Assembly: GCA_016706685.1 (NCBI GenBank)
Contig: JADJJE010000028.1
Span: 10,340 to 74,339, forward strand
Length of the DNA: 64,000 bases
Reading direction: 5' to 3'
Origin: Sandaracinaceae bacterium
Lineage (GTDB): Bacteria > Myxococcota_A > Polyangia > Polyangiales > Houyiibacteriaceae
Each line of letters starts with the position of its first letter. The stretch's first letter is position 1. Positions 1 to 9,232 of the stretch are shown here, in pieces. The translations under genes were made by a program, and so were the position numbers. The notes beneath the pieces were generated by a model. The model saw only the letters and a program-made list of their open reading frames with translations, searched no databases and was not told where the DNA came from.

Positions 1-2
1 GC

Positions 3-2093
3 ACGTCGGTGCCCGGGGCCGAAATCCCGCTCTCGCCCGAGCTGGCCGAGGTGGCCGTCACCATCGATGGCCGCCTGCTGACCGGCCGCCTGGGCGGCGC
101 TGCGCGCTACTGGACCAACCCGAACACGGGCGAGGAGATCGTGCGCTCCTACGATCTGATGTACTCGGTGCTCCCAGATGAGGCGGAGCCGTGTGACATC
201 ACGGCGTGGACGAACTTCCACCCTATCAGCCACGCGCCCTTCGACCCGAACATGAGGGTCTACGGGCTCGCGGCCTACCCGTTCCGTGACAGCGAGGGGC
301 GGCTGGTGGGCGACGGCGAGGACATGGGCGGCAGCTACCCGTGGGTGGACCGCGAGGGCTCGAACGTGTTCATGACGGGCGTGCCCGGCTTCATCACAGA
401 GCAGTCGCACGAAGACTATCCGCGCCGCTGTGTGGTGGACGGTTGCGAGCAGTACGACTACGCGATGGACTTCGACCGCGGCTTCTTGGTGGCGGGCTTG
501 TGGACGCACGGCAAGCTCGTGCACCTCGACTCGCGCATCAACAACGTGGACTGGTCCGTGGGGATGCGCCCCGACACCCACTACCTGGTGGACCTCTACC
601 GTGATCCCTCGGGCGACCCCGTCTCCGTGCGCTTCGGCTCCGGGCGTGGCTATGGCTCCGGCGCGCCTGGGCACCCGGCCAACGAGAACATCCTCGACTC
701 GCTGCAGCACCTACTGAACCACGTGCCGGCGCTGCGCCCCATCACGCCGCGCGACGTGGTGTGGATCATGAACACGGGCGTGGCCACGGACGAGGTGGTG
801 TTCGACGACTTCCTCGACCCGCGCGCCTACATCGTGTCCAGTATGCAGGCGTCGGTCACGCAGCTGCTGGACTACCAGGGGCGCTCCACGGGCGTGCCCG
901 TGCACTGGAACGGCCAGCACCGCACCATCGGCATCAACCTGGGCGTGAGCAACCAGCGGCAGTACCGGTTGGACCACACGGTGGACGAGGACGTGCACAT
1001 CCAGAATGCGGCCACCAGCCTGGGGTTCGCCGTGCCGAGCTTCGGCCTGGTCGAGGCGGGCACCGGACGAACCGAGCCGGTGGCCCTGGGTGGGTTCTAC
1101 GGGCGTGGCTTCTGGCTCGATGGCGACAACCGCATCGTCTACACCGCGCCGGCCCAAGAGACGCCCATCGAGGGCGACTGGTACGTGGGCCTCTTCATCG
1201 ACCCGCGCACCACCGAGGGCGCGACGCGCGCGCTCATCACCTTCCCCGATGGCACCGCGGTGCGCCTGGTGGACCGGCAGATGGTCCAGTACGTGCTCAA
1301 CGAGCGCGTGTTGCACGAGGTGGCGCTGCCGCCGAGCGAGTCGGGCTGGGTGCACCTCGGCTGGCACGTGCGGCGTGAGCATCGCGAGCTGACGCTCCTG
1401 GTGAATGGCTTCCCGCTCGACCGCTACGAGGCCACGCAGCGCTTCTTCGACGTGGTGGCGGGCGAGCTCATCGTGGGGCGCGGTCCCGACCGTCGGCGCG
1501 GGCTTCGCGACGCGGGTGTGCGCGGCTGGGTCGACGACCTGAAGGTCCTCGCTCACGCCGTGGATCCGGAGGTGGCGTGCAACCACGCGGGCGGCTCGCT
1601 GGTGGCGCTGAACGGTGATGCGCTGGGGAGCCAGGCCGCGCTCTACCCCGAGTGGGCGCACGCCGAGGTGGCCGCCGTGGCGGGTGGTGCAGCGGGTACG
1701 CGCTACGCCTGCTTCCACGACTACCGCGCGGACAACACCGCCACGCTGGCCAACATCCCGGCGGGGACCACCTCGGTGCGGCAGACCATCCTCTTCCCCG
1801 AGGGGCCGCTGCGCGCTGGCGTCCCGCGCCCCGACTCGTCGGCCAACGCGTTCTGCCTGAGCTGTCACAGCGACGCGGGCATCGGCCCCATGGGGCTGGG
1901 CGCGCTCGCGTTCCGGGGCACCGTCACCCTCGAGAACGACCGCCGCCGCCAGCCGCACCAGCCACCACGCCGCGTGTTCGGCAACATCCCAGCCGGCTTC
2001 ATCGCGGCGGGCGAGGGCCCGGGCAGCCCGGCCGCGGCGATGGTCGCGCCGCCCGAGGGCGTGCTCATCGAGCCGTGGTTGCTCCCGAACTGA
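3..2093 (+). CDS. LamG-like secreted protein with a C-terminal CxxCH haem motif (5' partial)
   Basis: The frame is open to the left edge, so the true start and any signal peptide lie outside; the first start-like codon in view is GTG at 9. Roughly residues 355-525 (counted from that GTG) read like a concanavalin/LamG beta-sandwich, with LTLLVNG and RGWVDDLKVL in its second half. Near residue 615 is CLSCH, a single haem c attachment motif, followed by MGLGAL, which could offer an axial Met. LamG modules usually bind extracellular ligands, so a periplasmic or surface location is inferred. A PHP lipoprotein follows 54 bp downstream in the same direction. The substrate and redox role are unknown; one CxxCH could be fortuitous, but FCLSCHSD is a typical cytochrome context. 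Confidence 0.7.
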   Translation, partial: TSVPGAEIPLSPELAEVAVTIDGRLLTGRLGGAARYWTNPNTGEEIVRSYDLMYSVLPDEAEPCDITAWTNFHPISHAPFDPNMRVYGLAAYPFRDSEGRLVGDGEDMGGSYPWVDREGSNVFMTGVPGFITEQSHEDYPRRCVVDGCEQYDYAMDFDRGFLVAGLWTHGKLVHLDSRINNVDWSVGMRPDTHYLVDLYRDPSGDPVSVRFGSGRGYGSGAPGHPANENILDSLQHLLNHVPALRPITPRDVVWIMNTGVATDEVVFDDFLDPRAYIVSSMQASVTQLLDYQGRSTGVPVHWNGQHRTIGINLGVSNQRQYRLDHTVDEDVHIQNAATSLGFAVPSFGLVEAGTGRTEPVALGGFYGRGFWLDGDNRIVYTAPAQETPIEGDWYVGLFIDPRTTEGATRALITFPDGTAVRLVDRQMVQYVLNERVLHEVALPPSESGWVHLGWHVRREHRELTLLVNGFPLDRYEATQRFFDVVAGELIVGRGPDRRRGLRDAGVRGWVDDLKVLAHAVDPEVACNHAGGSLVALNGDALGSQAALYPEWAHAEVAAVAGGAAGTRYACFHDYRADNTATLANIPAGTTSVRQTILFPEGPLRAGVPRPDSSANAFCLSCHSDAGIGPMGLGALAFRGTVTLENDRRRQPHQPPRRVFGNIPAGFIAAGEGPGSPAAAMVAPPEGVLIEPWLLPN

Positions 2094-2147
2094 GCGCTAG
2101 GGCGCGAGGCCCCTGTCGGGGCACGAGAAGCTGATAGCATCCCGCGC

Positions 2148-4772
2148 ATGGTGCACCTCTTCTCCGCCTGGGCTCGCGGGACGCGCGGCCTCGTCTTGCT
2201 CTCGCTCGCCACGTTGGCAGCCACATCATTTGCAGGTTGCGGCGGTGACGGCCCGGGCCCGCTGCCCATCGCCGAAGGCAACCCGTGCGAGGGGCCGGTC
2301 ACCTTCGCGGTGGGCGACGAGGGTCACACCGAGCCGCTGGGCTCCCGCCCCAACGAGGCCCGCGCAGGGCGCCTGCCCGCCGACGCCGTTCCGCCCGACC
2401 CGCGTGGGCTGAACACCTATCAGGCGGGTGACTTCGTGCTGGCCAACGAGCACGTGGGGCTCATCATCGAGGACGCGCGGCCGTCGGACCACTTCGTCGA
2501 GACGGGCGGCATGCTGGTGGGGCTCGGGCGCATGCGCGATGGCGCGCTGGTGGACGTGGCCGACTTTGGTGAGCTGGTGCCCAGCATGGGCATGTTCGTG
2601 CTCGACCCAGAGAGCGTGACCGTGCTGCGCCGCGGCGGCCGCGGGCAGACCGCCGTGGTGCGCGTGGTGGGCACCATGCGCGCGTTCGGGGCGCTGCCCG
2701 AACTGTTCGAGCTGTTCCTGCGCGGCGACCACACCGACTGGCAGGTGGCCATGGACTACTCGCTCGCGCCGGGCGCCGAGGTGGCCGAGATCACCGTGCA
2801 CGCCGCCAACGCGAGCACCGAGGCCGAGAGCGTGTTGAGCAACGCGCTCTTCGCCGTGCAGGCCAACCGCATGCCGCTCTACGCGCCGGGCGTGGGCGCC
2901 AACACTCCGTCGGGCACGTTCCCCTTCCTGGGCTTCGTGGACGACCAGGGTACCAGCTACGCGTGGGAGTCGCCGGCTGGGCCCATCGACACGCTGCTGT
3001 CGGTGAGCAACCTGCAGTTCTACCGCGCCCCCGGCTACGAGCTGCCGGCGTGCGCGGTGCACTCCGAGGTGATCGCGCGCGTGCACGTGGGCGAGCGCGG
3101 CTGGGACGGGCTGCGCGAGTCCATGGCTCGCACCAGCGGCGAGACCCTGCGCGCGGTGACCGTGTCGGTGCGCTCCGCGTCGGACGCGCCACTCGAGGGT
3201 GCCCGCGTGCACGTGAGCAACGACGCCGACGAGTACGTGACGCGCGGCATCACCGACGCGAGCGGGAACACCGTGGTGCACCTGCCCGCCGGTGCGCACG
3301 CGGTGGAGGCTTTCGTGAGCGGGCCCGGGCGCTCGGGCGCGGTGGCTCTCCCCGCCGACGCCACCAGCGTGACGCTGACTTTCCCGGCCATGGGCGCGCT
3401 CACGGTCGCGGCCCGCGTCGCGGGTGAAGCGGACGTGTTGCCGGCCCGTGTGGCCATCGAGCCCATCGACGCCCTCGCGCCCGTGACACCCGCCAGCTGG
3501 GGTGAGTCCCTCCCGCCGCACGGCCTCACCGTGCTGGAGTTCCAGACGCTCACGGACGGCACTTACACGCTTCCGCCAGGCGACTACCGCGTGACCGTCT
3601 CGCGTGGCTACGAGTACGAGCTGCACACCGAAGAGGTGCAGGTCACCGCAGGCGCGACCGCCGTCGTCACAGCGGACCTCGAGCACGTGGTGGACACCGC
3701 AGGCCAGCTCTGCGGGGACTTCCACATCCACACCAACCGGTCGTTCGACGCCGAGGACGAGGCCGAGGGCATGGTGCGCGCCGCCGCCGCCGAGGGGCTG
3801 GAGATCCCGCTGCGCTCCGACCACGAGTGGGTGGCCGACTTCGAGCCGATCATCGCGGCCATGGGCCTCGGGGACTTCCTCTTCGGCGTGGTCTCGCTCG
3901 AGATGACCACCTTCGACTACGGCCACTTCGGGGTCTTCCCCCTCGCCATCGACGAGGATGCGCACAACGACGGCGCGGTGGACTGGGTGGGGCGCTCGCC
4001 GCAGGAGGTGTTCGACGACATCCACGGGCGTGTGGTGGAGGGGGCGGCGCCGTTGGTGGTGGCCAACCATCCCCGCGCGGTCCCCGGCCTGCTCGGCTTC
4101 TTCACTTCGGCGGCGTTCGACTCCGCCACCGGACAGCCCGGCATGCCGCAGTTCTGGAGCGACGACTTCGACCTCATCGAGGTCTTCAACGACTCGAGCT
4201 TCGACGAGAACTCGCAGCTGGTGACGGACTGGTTCGGGTTCCTCAACCGCGGCCGCCGCATCTTCGCGGTGGGGTCCTCGGATACGCACCAGGTCTACGA
4301 CATCCCGCTGGGCTACCCGCGCACCTGCGCGCGCCTTGGCACCGATGACACCGCCACCCTGCGCGGCATGGGGCCCGCGCCGCTGCGGGACGCCATGGCA
4401 GGCGGGCACAGCGTCATCAACGGAGGCGTCCACTTGAGCGCGCTGCATGCGAGCGGCGCGCGACCCGGCGAGGTGGTCACCAACGCCGCCACCGGCGAGC
4501 TGGTGCGCGTGGTGGTCCAGGCGCCGCAGTGGGTGGACGTGGACAGCCTGCGCGTCTACGTGAACGGCGTGTTGGTGGAGACCATCGCGCTCGACACCAC
4601 CACGGCCGACCCACTGAACCCCGTGAGCCGCTTCGACGCCGACGTGAGCGTCCCCACCGGCGACATGGCCGCGTGGGTGGTGTTCGTGGCCGCGGGCGAC
4701 ACGGACCTCACCCCCGTGCACCCCGGGCGTATGCCCTTCGGCGTGACCAACCCCATCTTCTTCGAGCCCTGA
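2148..4772 (+). CDS. PHP-domain metal-dependent hydrolase lipoprotein (CehA/McbA-like)
   Basis: 874 residues from ATG 2148. The N-terminus is a lipoprotein signal ending SFAGC near residue 30. Residues about 60-330 form a beta-rich region, about 330-510 look like Ig/carboxypeptidase-regulatory repeats, and about 515-770 carry a PHP metallohydrolase domain. Metal-ligand motifs seen are DFHIHTN (near 523), RSDHEW (near 556), VANHPR (near 638) and SSDTH (near 709). PHP proteins of this type hydrolyse phosphoesters or carbamates using two or three metals; the actual substrate cannot be told. The lipobox suggests a membrane-anchored periplasmic or surface enzyme. It lies 54 bp after the LamG/cytochrome gene, probably in one unit. 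Confidence 0.8.
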   Translation: MVHLFSAWARGTRGLVLLSLATLAATSFAGCGGDGPGPLPIAEGNPCEGPVTFAVGDEGHTEPLGSRPNEARAGRLPADAVPPDPRGLNTYQAGDFVLANEHVGLIIEDARPSDHFVETGGMLVGLGRMRDGALVDVADFGELVPSMGMFVLDPESVTVLRRGGRGQTAVVRVVGTMRAFGALPELFELFLRGDHTDWQVAMDYSLAPGAEVAEITVHAANASTEAESVLSNALFAVQANRMPLYAPGVGANTPSGTFPFLGFVDDQGTSYAWESPAGPIDTLLSVSNLQFYRAPGYELPACAVHSEVIARVHVGERGWDGLRESMARTSGETLRAVTVSVRSASDAPLEGARVHVSNDADEYVTRGITDASGNTVVHLPAGAHAVEAFVSGPGRSGAVALPADATSVTLTFPAMGALTVAARVAGEADVLPARVAIEPIDALAPVTPASWGESLPPHGLTVLEFQTLTDGTYTLPPGDYRVTVSRGYEYELHTEEVQVTAGATAVVTADLEHVVDTAGQLCGDFHIHTNRSFDAEDEAEGMVRAAAAEGLEIPLRSDHEWVADFEPIIAAMGLGDFLFGVVSLEMTTFDYGHFGVFPLAIDEDAHNDGAVDWVGRSPQEVFDDIHGRVVEGAAPLVVANHPRAVPGLLGFFTSAAFDSATGQPGMPQFWSDDFDLIEVFNDSSFDENSQLVTDWFGFLNRGRRIFAVGSSDTHQVYDIPLGYPRTCARLGTDDTATLRGMGPAPLRDAMAGGHSVINGGVHLSALHASGARPGEVVTNAATGELVRVVVQAPQWVDVDSLRVYVNGVLVETIALDTTTADPLNPVSRFDADVSVPTGDMAAWVVFVAAGDTDLTPVHPGRMPFGVTNPIFFEP

Positions 4773-4799
4773 GCCGCTTCTCGCTACACTGCACAACCC

Positions 4800-5693
4800 A
4801 TGTCCACCCTCGAGATCCCTGCCGCGCGCCTGCACGCCCTGACGTGGGGCACCACTCGCCCCGAGGCACCGCTGGCCGTCTTGCTGCACGGCTTCCCGGA
4901 CATCCCGCACAGCTGGGAGCCGGTGGCGCTGCGCCTGGCCGAGCAGGGCTACCGCGTGGTCGCGCCCTACATGCCGGGCTACCACCCGTCGGCGCCACCG
5001 GAGCGTGGCGACTTCCTCGAGGTGAGCGACCGCATCCTCGCGCTGGTGGACGCGCTCTCGCCCACGCGTCCGGTGTACCTGGTGGGCCACGACTGGGGCG
5101 CCGCGGTCAGCTACGTGCTCTTGGCCCGCGCCCCCGAGCGCTTCCGCGCGGCGGGCACCATGGCCGTGCCGCACATCCAGGCGTTCGTGCGCAACGGTCT
5201 CGGCAACCCGAAGCAGCTGTGGCGCAGCCGCTACATGGCGTTCTTCCAGCTGGTCCCCGTGGCCGACGCGCTGGTCCCGCGCGACGACTACGCCTTCATC
5301 CGCAAGCTGTGGCGCGACTGGTCACCGGGGTACTCGCTTCCCGAGGCGCACTTCGCCGAGCTGCGCGCGTGCTTCGACGCGTCCATGCCGGCGCCGCTCG
5401 CGTGGTACCGGCCGCAGTCGGGCGCCATGGGTGCGCGCCTCCGTGACCTGCCCACGGTGCTGGGGCTGCTCACGCGCCCGCTGTTGGTGCCCACGCTCTA
5501 CCTTCACGGCGAGGACGACGGCTGCATCGGCGTGTCGGTCACGCAGGGGCAGCGGCGCTACTTCGCGGGCGACTTCGAGGACGACGTGATCGCGTCGGCG
5601 GGCCACTTCCTGCAGCTGGAGCAGCCCGTGCGCGTGGCCACGCGCGTGCTCGACTTCTTTGCGCGTTACCCCCTCTCTTCCCGCGGCGCCTAG
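4800..5693 (+). CDS. alpha/beta hydrolase, epoxide hydrolase/haloalkane dehalogenase type
   Basis: 297 residues from ATG 4800, a normal length for the family. HGFPD near residue 30 is the HGxP oxyanion motif. GHDWG places Asp98 at the nucleophile position, which is typical of epoxide hydrolases and dehalogenases rather than esterases (GxSxG). LHGEDDG supplies a likely acid, and GHFLQLEQP (His269) the catalytic base. There is no signal peptide, so it is cytoplasmic. It starts 27 bp after the PHP gene and is convergent with the DUF4010 gene. The true substrate is unknown; 'epoxide hydrolase' is the family-level reading. Confidence 0.82.
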   Translation: MSTLEIPAARLHALTWGTTRPEAPLAVLLHGFPDIPHSWEPVALRLAEQGYRVVAPYMPGYHPSAPPERGDFLEVSDRILALVDALSPTRPVYLVGHDWGAAVSYVLLARAPERFRAAGTMAVPHIQAFVRNGLGNPKQLWRSRYMAFFQLVPVADALVPRDDYAFIRKLWRDWSPGYSLPEAHFAELRACFDASMPAPLAWYRPQSGAMGARLRDLPTVLGLLTRPLLVPTLYLHGEDDGCIGVSVTQGQRRYFAGDFEDDVIASAGHFLQLEQPVRVATRVLDFFARYPLSSRGA

Positions 5694-5699
5694 GCCGCG
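5682..5699. terminator. possible short stem-loop between convergent genes
   Basis: CGCGGC and GCCGCG form a perfect 6-bp stem around a 6-base loop that contains the stop codon of the + strand hydrolase. It sits exactly where the two convergent genes meet. There is no clear T-run on either side, so a terminator role is only a guess. Confidence 0.25.
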
Positions 5700-5704
5700 C
5701 GCGC

Positions 5705-6574
5705 TCACCACCAGATGGCGATGCCGAGGCCCAGCCAGGCCGCGAGCGCGATGGCGATGACACCCGCCGAGAGCCGCAGCGCGTAGCCGCGATCACGCGA
5801 GAGCGAGGCCATCACGATCTTGGTCACGGTGTTGACCGAGAGGGCGACCACCACGGCCAACATCGCGCTCTCGGAGTCGAGTCGCCCGTTGTGGTGCAGC
5901 GTGGCCACCGACGCCGACGTGGCGTGCGCGTCCACCAGCCCTGCCACGGCCGAGACCACTACCATGCTGGCTCCGCCGAGCTTCTCGCTGAGCGCCGCGC
6001 CGACCACCGCCAGCGCCATGCTGGCCAAGCCGATCAGCAGGGCAGGGAGCCACTGGAAGGCACGCCCCTTGGGGACGTCCAGCTGCACGGCGGCGCGCGC
6101 GCGGGCGAACGTGAACGTGGTGGCGAGGGCGGTCAGTGACGCCAGCCCGAGCGGCAGCGCCAGCCGCACCACGAGCGCCTTGTCCACGGCCGCGATGATG
6201 ACGGAGTAGAACACCACCGTGGCGACACTGGATGCGAGCCCCCCCGCGACGGCTGCGTTGCGTGCGCTGGGGTCGGCCTTCGCGCGCAGCCCCATGGAAG
6301 CGATCGTGGCCGAGCTCGAGACGAAGCCCGCCACGAAGCCCGCCACGAGCAGCCCGTGGCGCTGTCCGAGCGCGCGCTGGGCGTAGTACCCCGCTGCCCC
6401 GATGCCGAGCACCACCAGCACGATGCGCGCGATGCTCTGCGGGTTGATCGCCTGGTAGGGGCCCAACCCGACATCGGGGGTGAGCAGCACGACGACACCG
6501 AGCACGGCCAGCAGCAGCCAGTCTGCGCGGGTGGCCCCCCCTGTTGGGGTGTTCTCGGGTTCGGCGACGCTCAC
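5705..6574 (-). CDS. DUF4010-type polytopic membrane protein (MgtC/SapB-associated family)
   Basis: 289 residues, start GTG at 6572-6574. There are about eight hydrophobic helices. The signature GFVSSSATIASMG near residues 84-96 resembles the conserved 'SSTAT' segment of DUF4010 proteins, which often form the C-terminal part of MgtC-like proteins. The MgtC N-terminal half is absent here. A TATATA box at 6582-6587 lies only about 8 bases upstream of the start, with a small palindrome (CGCCA-acg-TGGCG, 6589-6601) beyond it, so a very short leader or a leaderless transcript is possible. Transport or ion homeostasis is a family-level guess; the substrate is unknown. Confidence 0.75.
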   Translation of the reverse strand: MSVAEPENTPTGGATRADWLLLAVLGVVVLLTPDVGLGPYQAINPQSIARIVLVVLGIGAAGYYAQRALGQRHGLLVAGFVAGFVSSSATIASMGLRAKADPSARNAAVAGGLASSVATVVFYSVIIAAVDKALVVRLALPLGLASLTALATTFTFARARAAVQLDVPKGRAFQWLPALLIGLASMALAVVGAALSEKLGGASMVVVSAVAGLVDAHATSASVATLHHNGRLDSESAMLAVVVALSVNTVTKIVMASLSRDRGYALRLSAGVIAIALAAWLGLGIAIWW

Positions 6575-6655
6575 GGCGCTCTATATACCGCCAACGTGGC
6601 GAAGGGGGAGACAGCGCCGCTGGAATCCTCTAGTCTGTCCGGTCAGGAGTCGACC

Positions 6656-9148
6656 ATGCGCCACCCCCACTTTTCTCTCTTTCATCACGTTCCGTTCTCC
6701 ACGCGCACGTTCCGTGCGTCCCTCCTCGGGCTCTGCCTCGCTGCGGTTGGCTGCGGGGACGGCGCCGACAACGTGGTGGAACAGCCGCCCATCCTCCCCA
6801 GCGTCTCGAACGTCAGCGTGGGTGACCCGACCTGTCCGACGGGCGGCGTGCGTGTGCAGGTAGGCGCGGACACCAACTTGGACGGTGATCTGGACGACGA
6901 CGAAGTCGAGCAGACGTCCTACGTCTGCAACGGCACCGACATGGTGGGCGGCGAGGACGACGTCCTGGTACGCACCGTGAACCTCGACCCGGGCATCGAG
7001 TGCGTGGCCGGTGGCCGCCGCCTCGACATCGGCCTCGACAACGGCGATGGCACGGGCATTCAGGGCAATGACGTGCTGGAGGACGAGGAGGTCGACACCA
7101 GCTTCCTCGACTGCAACGGGACCATGATGGTGGTGGTCACGCCTCCCACGGGCAACGCCGGCACGTTCGTGTTCGACACCCATGGCGGCTCCGCAACAGG
7201 CGGCACCGGCGGCGCCGCGGGCAGCCTGCGTGACGATGCCGACACCGAGTTCGTGAACAGCTACCTCATGCTCGCGAGCACGGGCACCGTGGACGCCACT
7301 TGCACGGTGCCCACCGTGACGCTCGATCTCGGCGACGTCCCGGCTGCGTTCGCGGCCACCACCACCGTGGCCATCGTGGCCGCCGCAGACGAGGCCGCGT
7401 TGCCGGACGGCACGGTGTTCGGGCGCACGGGCGACACCGGGCTCTATGTCTGGGACGCCACCGACATGGTCGCGAACCGCGCCACGGGCCTCAGCGTCGC
7501 GGCTGGGGCGACCGTCACGCTCCCGATCAACAATGCGTACACGCCGGAGGGCGTGGGGCTCTTCTTCGACCGCGATGTCGACATCGCCGGCACGCTGACC
7601 ACCACGGCGAGCGCGAGCACGCGTGGGCACCTCGAGATCGGCGGCCGCCAGGTGCGCCTGGGCGCGGCGTCCACGCTGCAGACCGGCGGGGCGGCAGACC
7701 AGAACAGCGGCTACGTCTCCGTGAGCGCCGGCCAAGACCTGATCGCCCTCGGTGCCATCTCCACCGTCGGCAGCGCCGGCGCTTCGGGCCGCTCAGGCGG
7801 CTCCGTGCGGCTCGCGGCCGATGGCGCGGTGTACGCAGGCGGCACCATCAACACCAGCGGCGGCGCAGCGACGGGCGGCACGGGTGGCGACGGCGGGAAC
7901 GTCTCTCTGGAGGGCGAGACCCGCATCATCTGCAACTCGGCCGACATCACGGCCGATGGCGGCGCCGCCGATGGCGACGCTGGCGACGGGGGCGACATCC
8001 ACTTCGGAGAGGACTGCCTCTACGGCATCCCTCTCGAGATCCGCAACAGCGGCGACCTGCGTACGCGCGGCGGCAGCGAGGCCGGCACTTGTGACGCCAC
8101 CTGCAGCGGCGGCGAGGGCGGCCGAATCGACTTCGTCGCGGCTCTCTCGGGCGGAATCTCCAGCAGCGGCTCGCACGACACCCGCGGCGGCAACTCCGCC
8201 AACGGTCAGGGTGGAGCAGGCGGCGTCCTCAACTTCCGTCAGGGCTTCACGTTCGAAGATACTCGGGGCGTGGCGCGCTACGAGATCACCGGTGCCGTCA
8301 CCACGTTCGGCGGCGACGGCGCCACGGGGGGCGGACATGGCGGAGACGTGTACACGGCCAATCACGGGGCCATTGGCTCCGCGACGCGCTTCCTCGGCTA
8401 TGCATCGGCGCTGATGGACGGCGGCGATGGGACCGACGCGGGCGGCGACGCGGGCTCCATCGTGCTCAGTCCAGAGGCGAGCGAGACGGATGGTGGCCTC
8501 GGGTTCTTCGTGCACACCAACGTCTCGGCAGCGGGCGGCACGGGCGGCACGGGCCGCGGCGGCAACGGTGGTCGGATCGAGTTCGGGCCGGACATCTTCA
8601 ATGAGGTGGGCGTGAGCGGCGCGCCCCTCCAGAACTTCGTCGTCGAAGGCACCATCAACCTGAGCGGTGGCGATGGCGCGCAGGCCGGCAGCGGTGGCTC
8701 CATCGTCGCGAACTCGGGGTGCAGCCCCGACCCGGCTGTCACCGGTATCGAGGTTGCCGGCACCTTCACCCTGGACGGCGGGGACGCGAGCCAGAGCGGC
8801 GGCGGCACCGCGGGCGGGCTGTACTTGATCACGGCGCGCGGCACGGCGACCGTCTCGGGCACCATCTCCGCGCGGGGCGGCGTGGGCGCGATGGGGGACG
8901 GTGGCTACTTCCCCGGGTCCATCGTGTTCGGCGTTCCTGCCACGGTCTCGGCGGCCTTCACGGCGGCAGGCGGGATGGGCTCCACCACGGGCGGCGACAC
9001 CGAGGACATCGCCATCCTCTCGGCGGGCACCTCCACGGTCACGGGCACGGTCACGGTGACCGCCGGTGCGGGGCCCACGGCCCAGACCGCTGGGACTCAG
9101 GGGAGCGTGCGCATCGACTCGGGCAGCACGTGCGTCGGGCCGACCTGA
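6656..9148 (+). CDS. glycine-rich repetitive surface lipoprotein with DUF7151-like N-terminal repeats
   Basis: 830 residues from ATG 6656, with CAGGAG eight bases upstream; earlier starts would run into the divergent gene. The signal peptide ends LAAVGC (lipobox). Two tandem modules at about residues 50-100 and 105-165 share the pattern C-x-GG-x-D-x-N-x-DG-x-L-x-DDEVE...CNG, as in DUF7151-type repeats with EF-hand-like acidic loops; calcium binding is plausible. From about residue 190 to the end there are many GGxGG and SGG turns between short beta segments, typical of right-handed beta-helix surface proteins. No catalytic motif is seen. It is probably an exposed structural or adhesive lipoprotein. 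Confidence 0.72.
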   Translation: MRHPHFSLFHHVPFSTRTFRASLLGLCLAAVGCGDGADNVVEQPPILPSVSNVSVGDPTCPTGGVRVQVGADTNLDGDLDDDEVEQTSYVCNGTDMVGGEDDVLVRTVNLDPGIECVAGGRRLDIGLDNGDGTGIQGNDVLEDEEVDTSFLDCNGTMMVVVTPPTGNAGTFVFDTHGGSATGGTGGAAGSLRDDADTEFVNSYLMLASTGTVDATCTVPTVTLDLGDVPAAFAATTTVAIVAAADEAALPDGTVFGRTGDTGLYVWDATDMVANRATGLSVAAGATVTLPINNAYTPEGVGLFFDRDVDIAGTLTTTASASTRGHLEIGGRQVRLGAASTLQTGGAADQNSGYVSVSAGQDLIALGAISTVGSAGASGRSGGSVRLAADGAVYAGGTINTSGGAATGGTGGDGGNVSLEGETRIICNSADITADGGAADGDAGDGGDIHFGEDCLYGIPLEIRNSGDLRTRGGSEAGTCDATCSGGEGGRIDFVAALSGGISSSGSHDTRGGNSANGQGGAGGVLNFRQGFTFEDTRGVARYEITGAVTTFGGDGATGGGHGGDVYTANHGAIGSATRFLGYASALMDGGDGTDAGGDAGSIVLSPEASETDGGLGFFVHTNVSAAGGTGGTGRGGNGGRIEFGPDIFNEVGVSGAPLQNFVVEGTINLSGGDGAQAGSGGSIVANSGCSPDPAVTGIEVAGTFTLDGGDASQSGGGTAGGLYLITARGTATVSGTISARGGVGAMGDGGYFPGSIVFGVPATVSAAFTAAGGMGSTTGGDTEDIAILSAGTSTVTGTVTVTAGAGPTAQTAGTQGSVRIDSGSTCVGPT

Positions 9149-9192
9149 CGTCGACCGTGTAGACGGGCGCTCTCACCGAGCGCCATCACCTG

Positions 9193-9221
9193 GAAAAGGG
9201 GCCCCCTCTCGGGGCCTCTTC
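9193..9221. terminator. hairpin between convergent genes
   Basis: GAAAAGGGGCCCC pairs with GGGGCCTCTTC across CTCTC, with a two-base bulge. It lies between the + gene ending at 9148 and the - gene ending at 9233, so it could stop both transcripts. A short A-run precedes it on the + strand, which would read as a U-run for the minus transcript. Confidence 0.5.
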
Positions 9222-9232
9222 GCTTTCTGGCC

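Noticed and set aside
2226..5174. Very long open frame on the minus strand opposite the PHP and hydrolase genes
   Set aside because: It is His/Arg/Gly-rich without any domain and mirrors two well-supported + strand genes; GC-rich coding DNA opens antisense frames.
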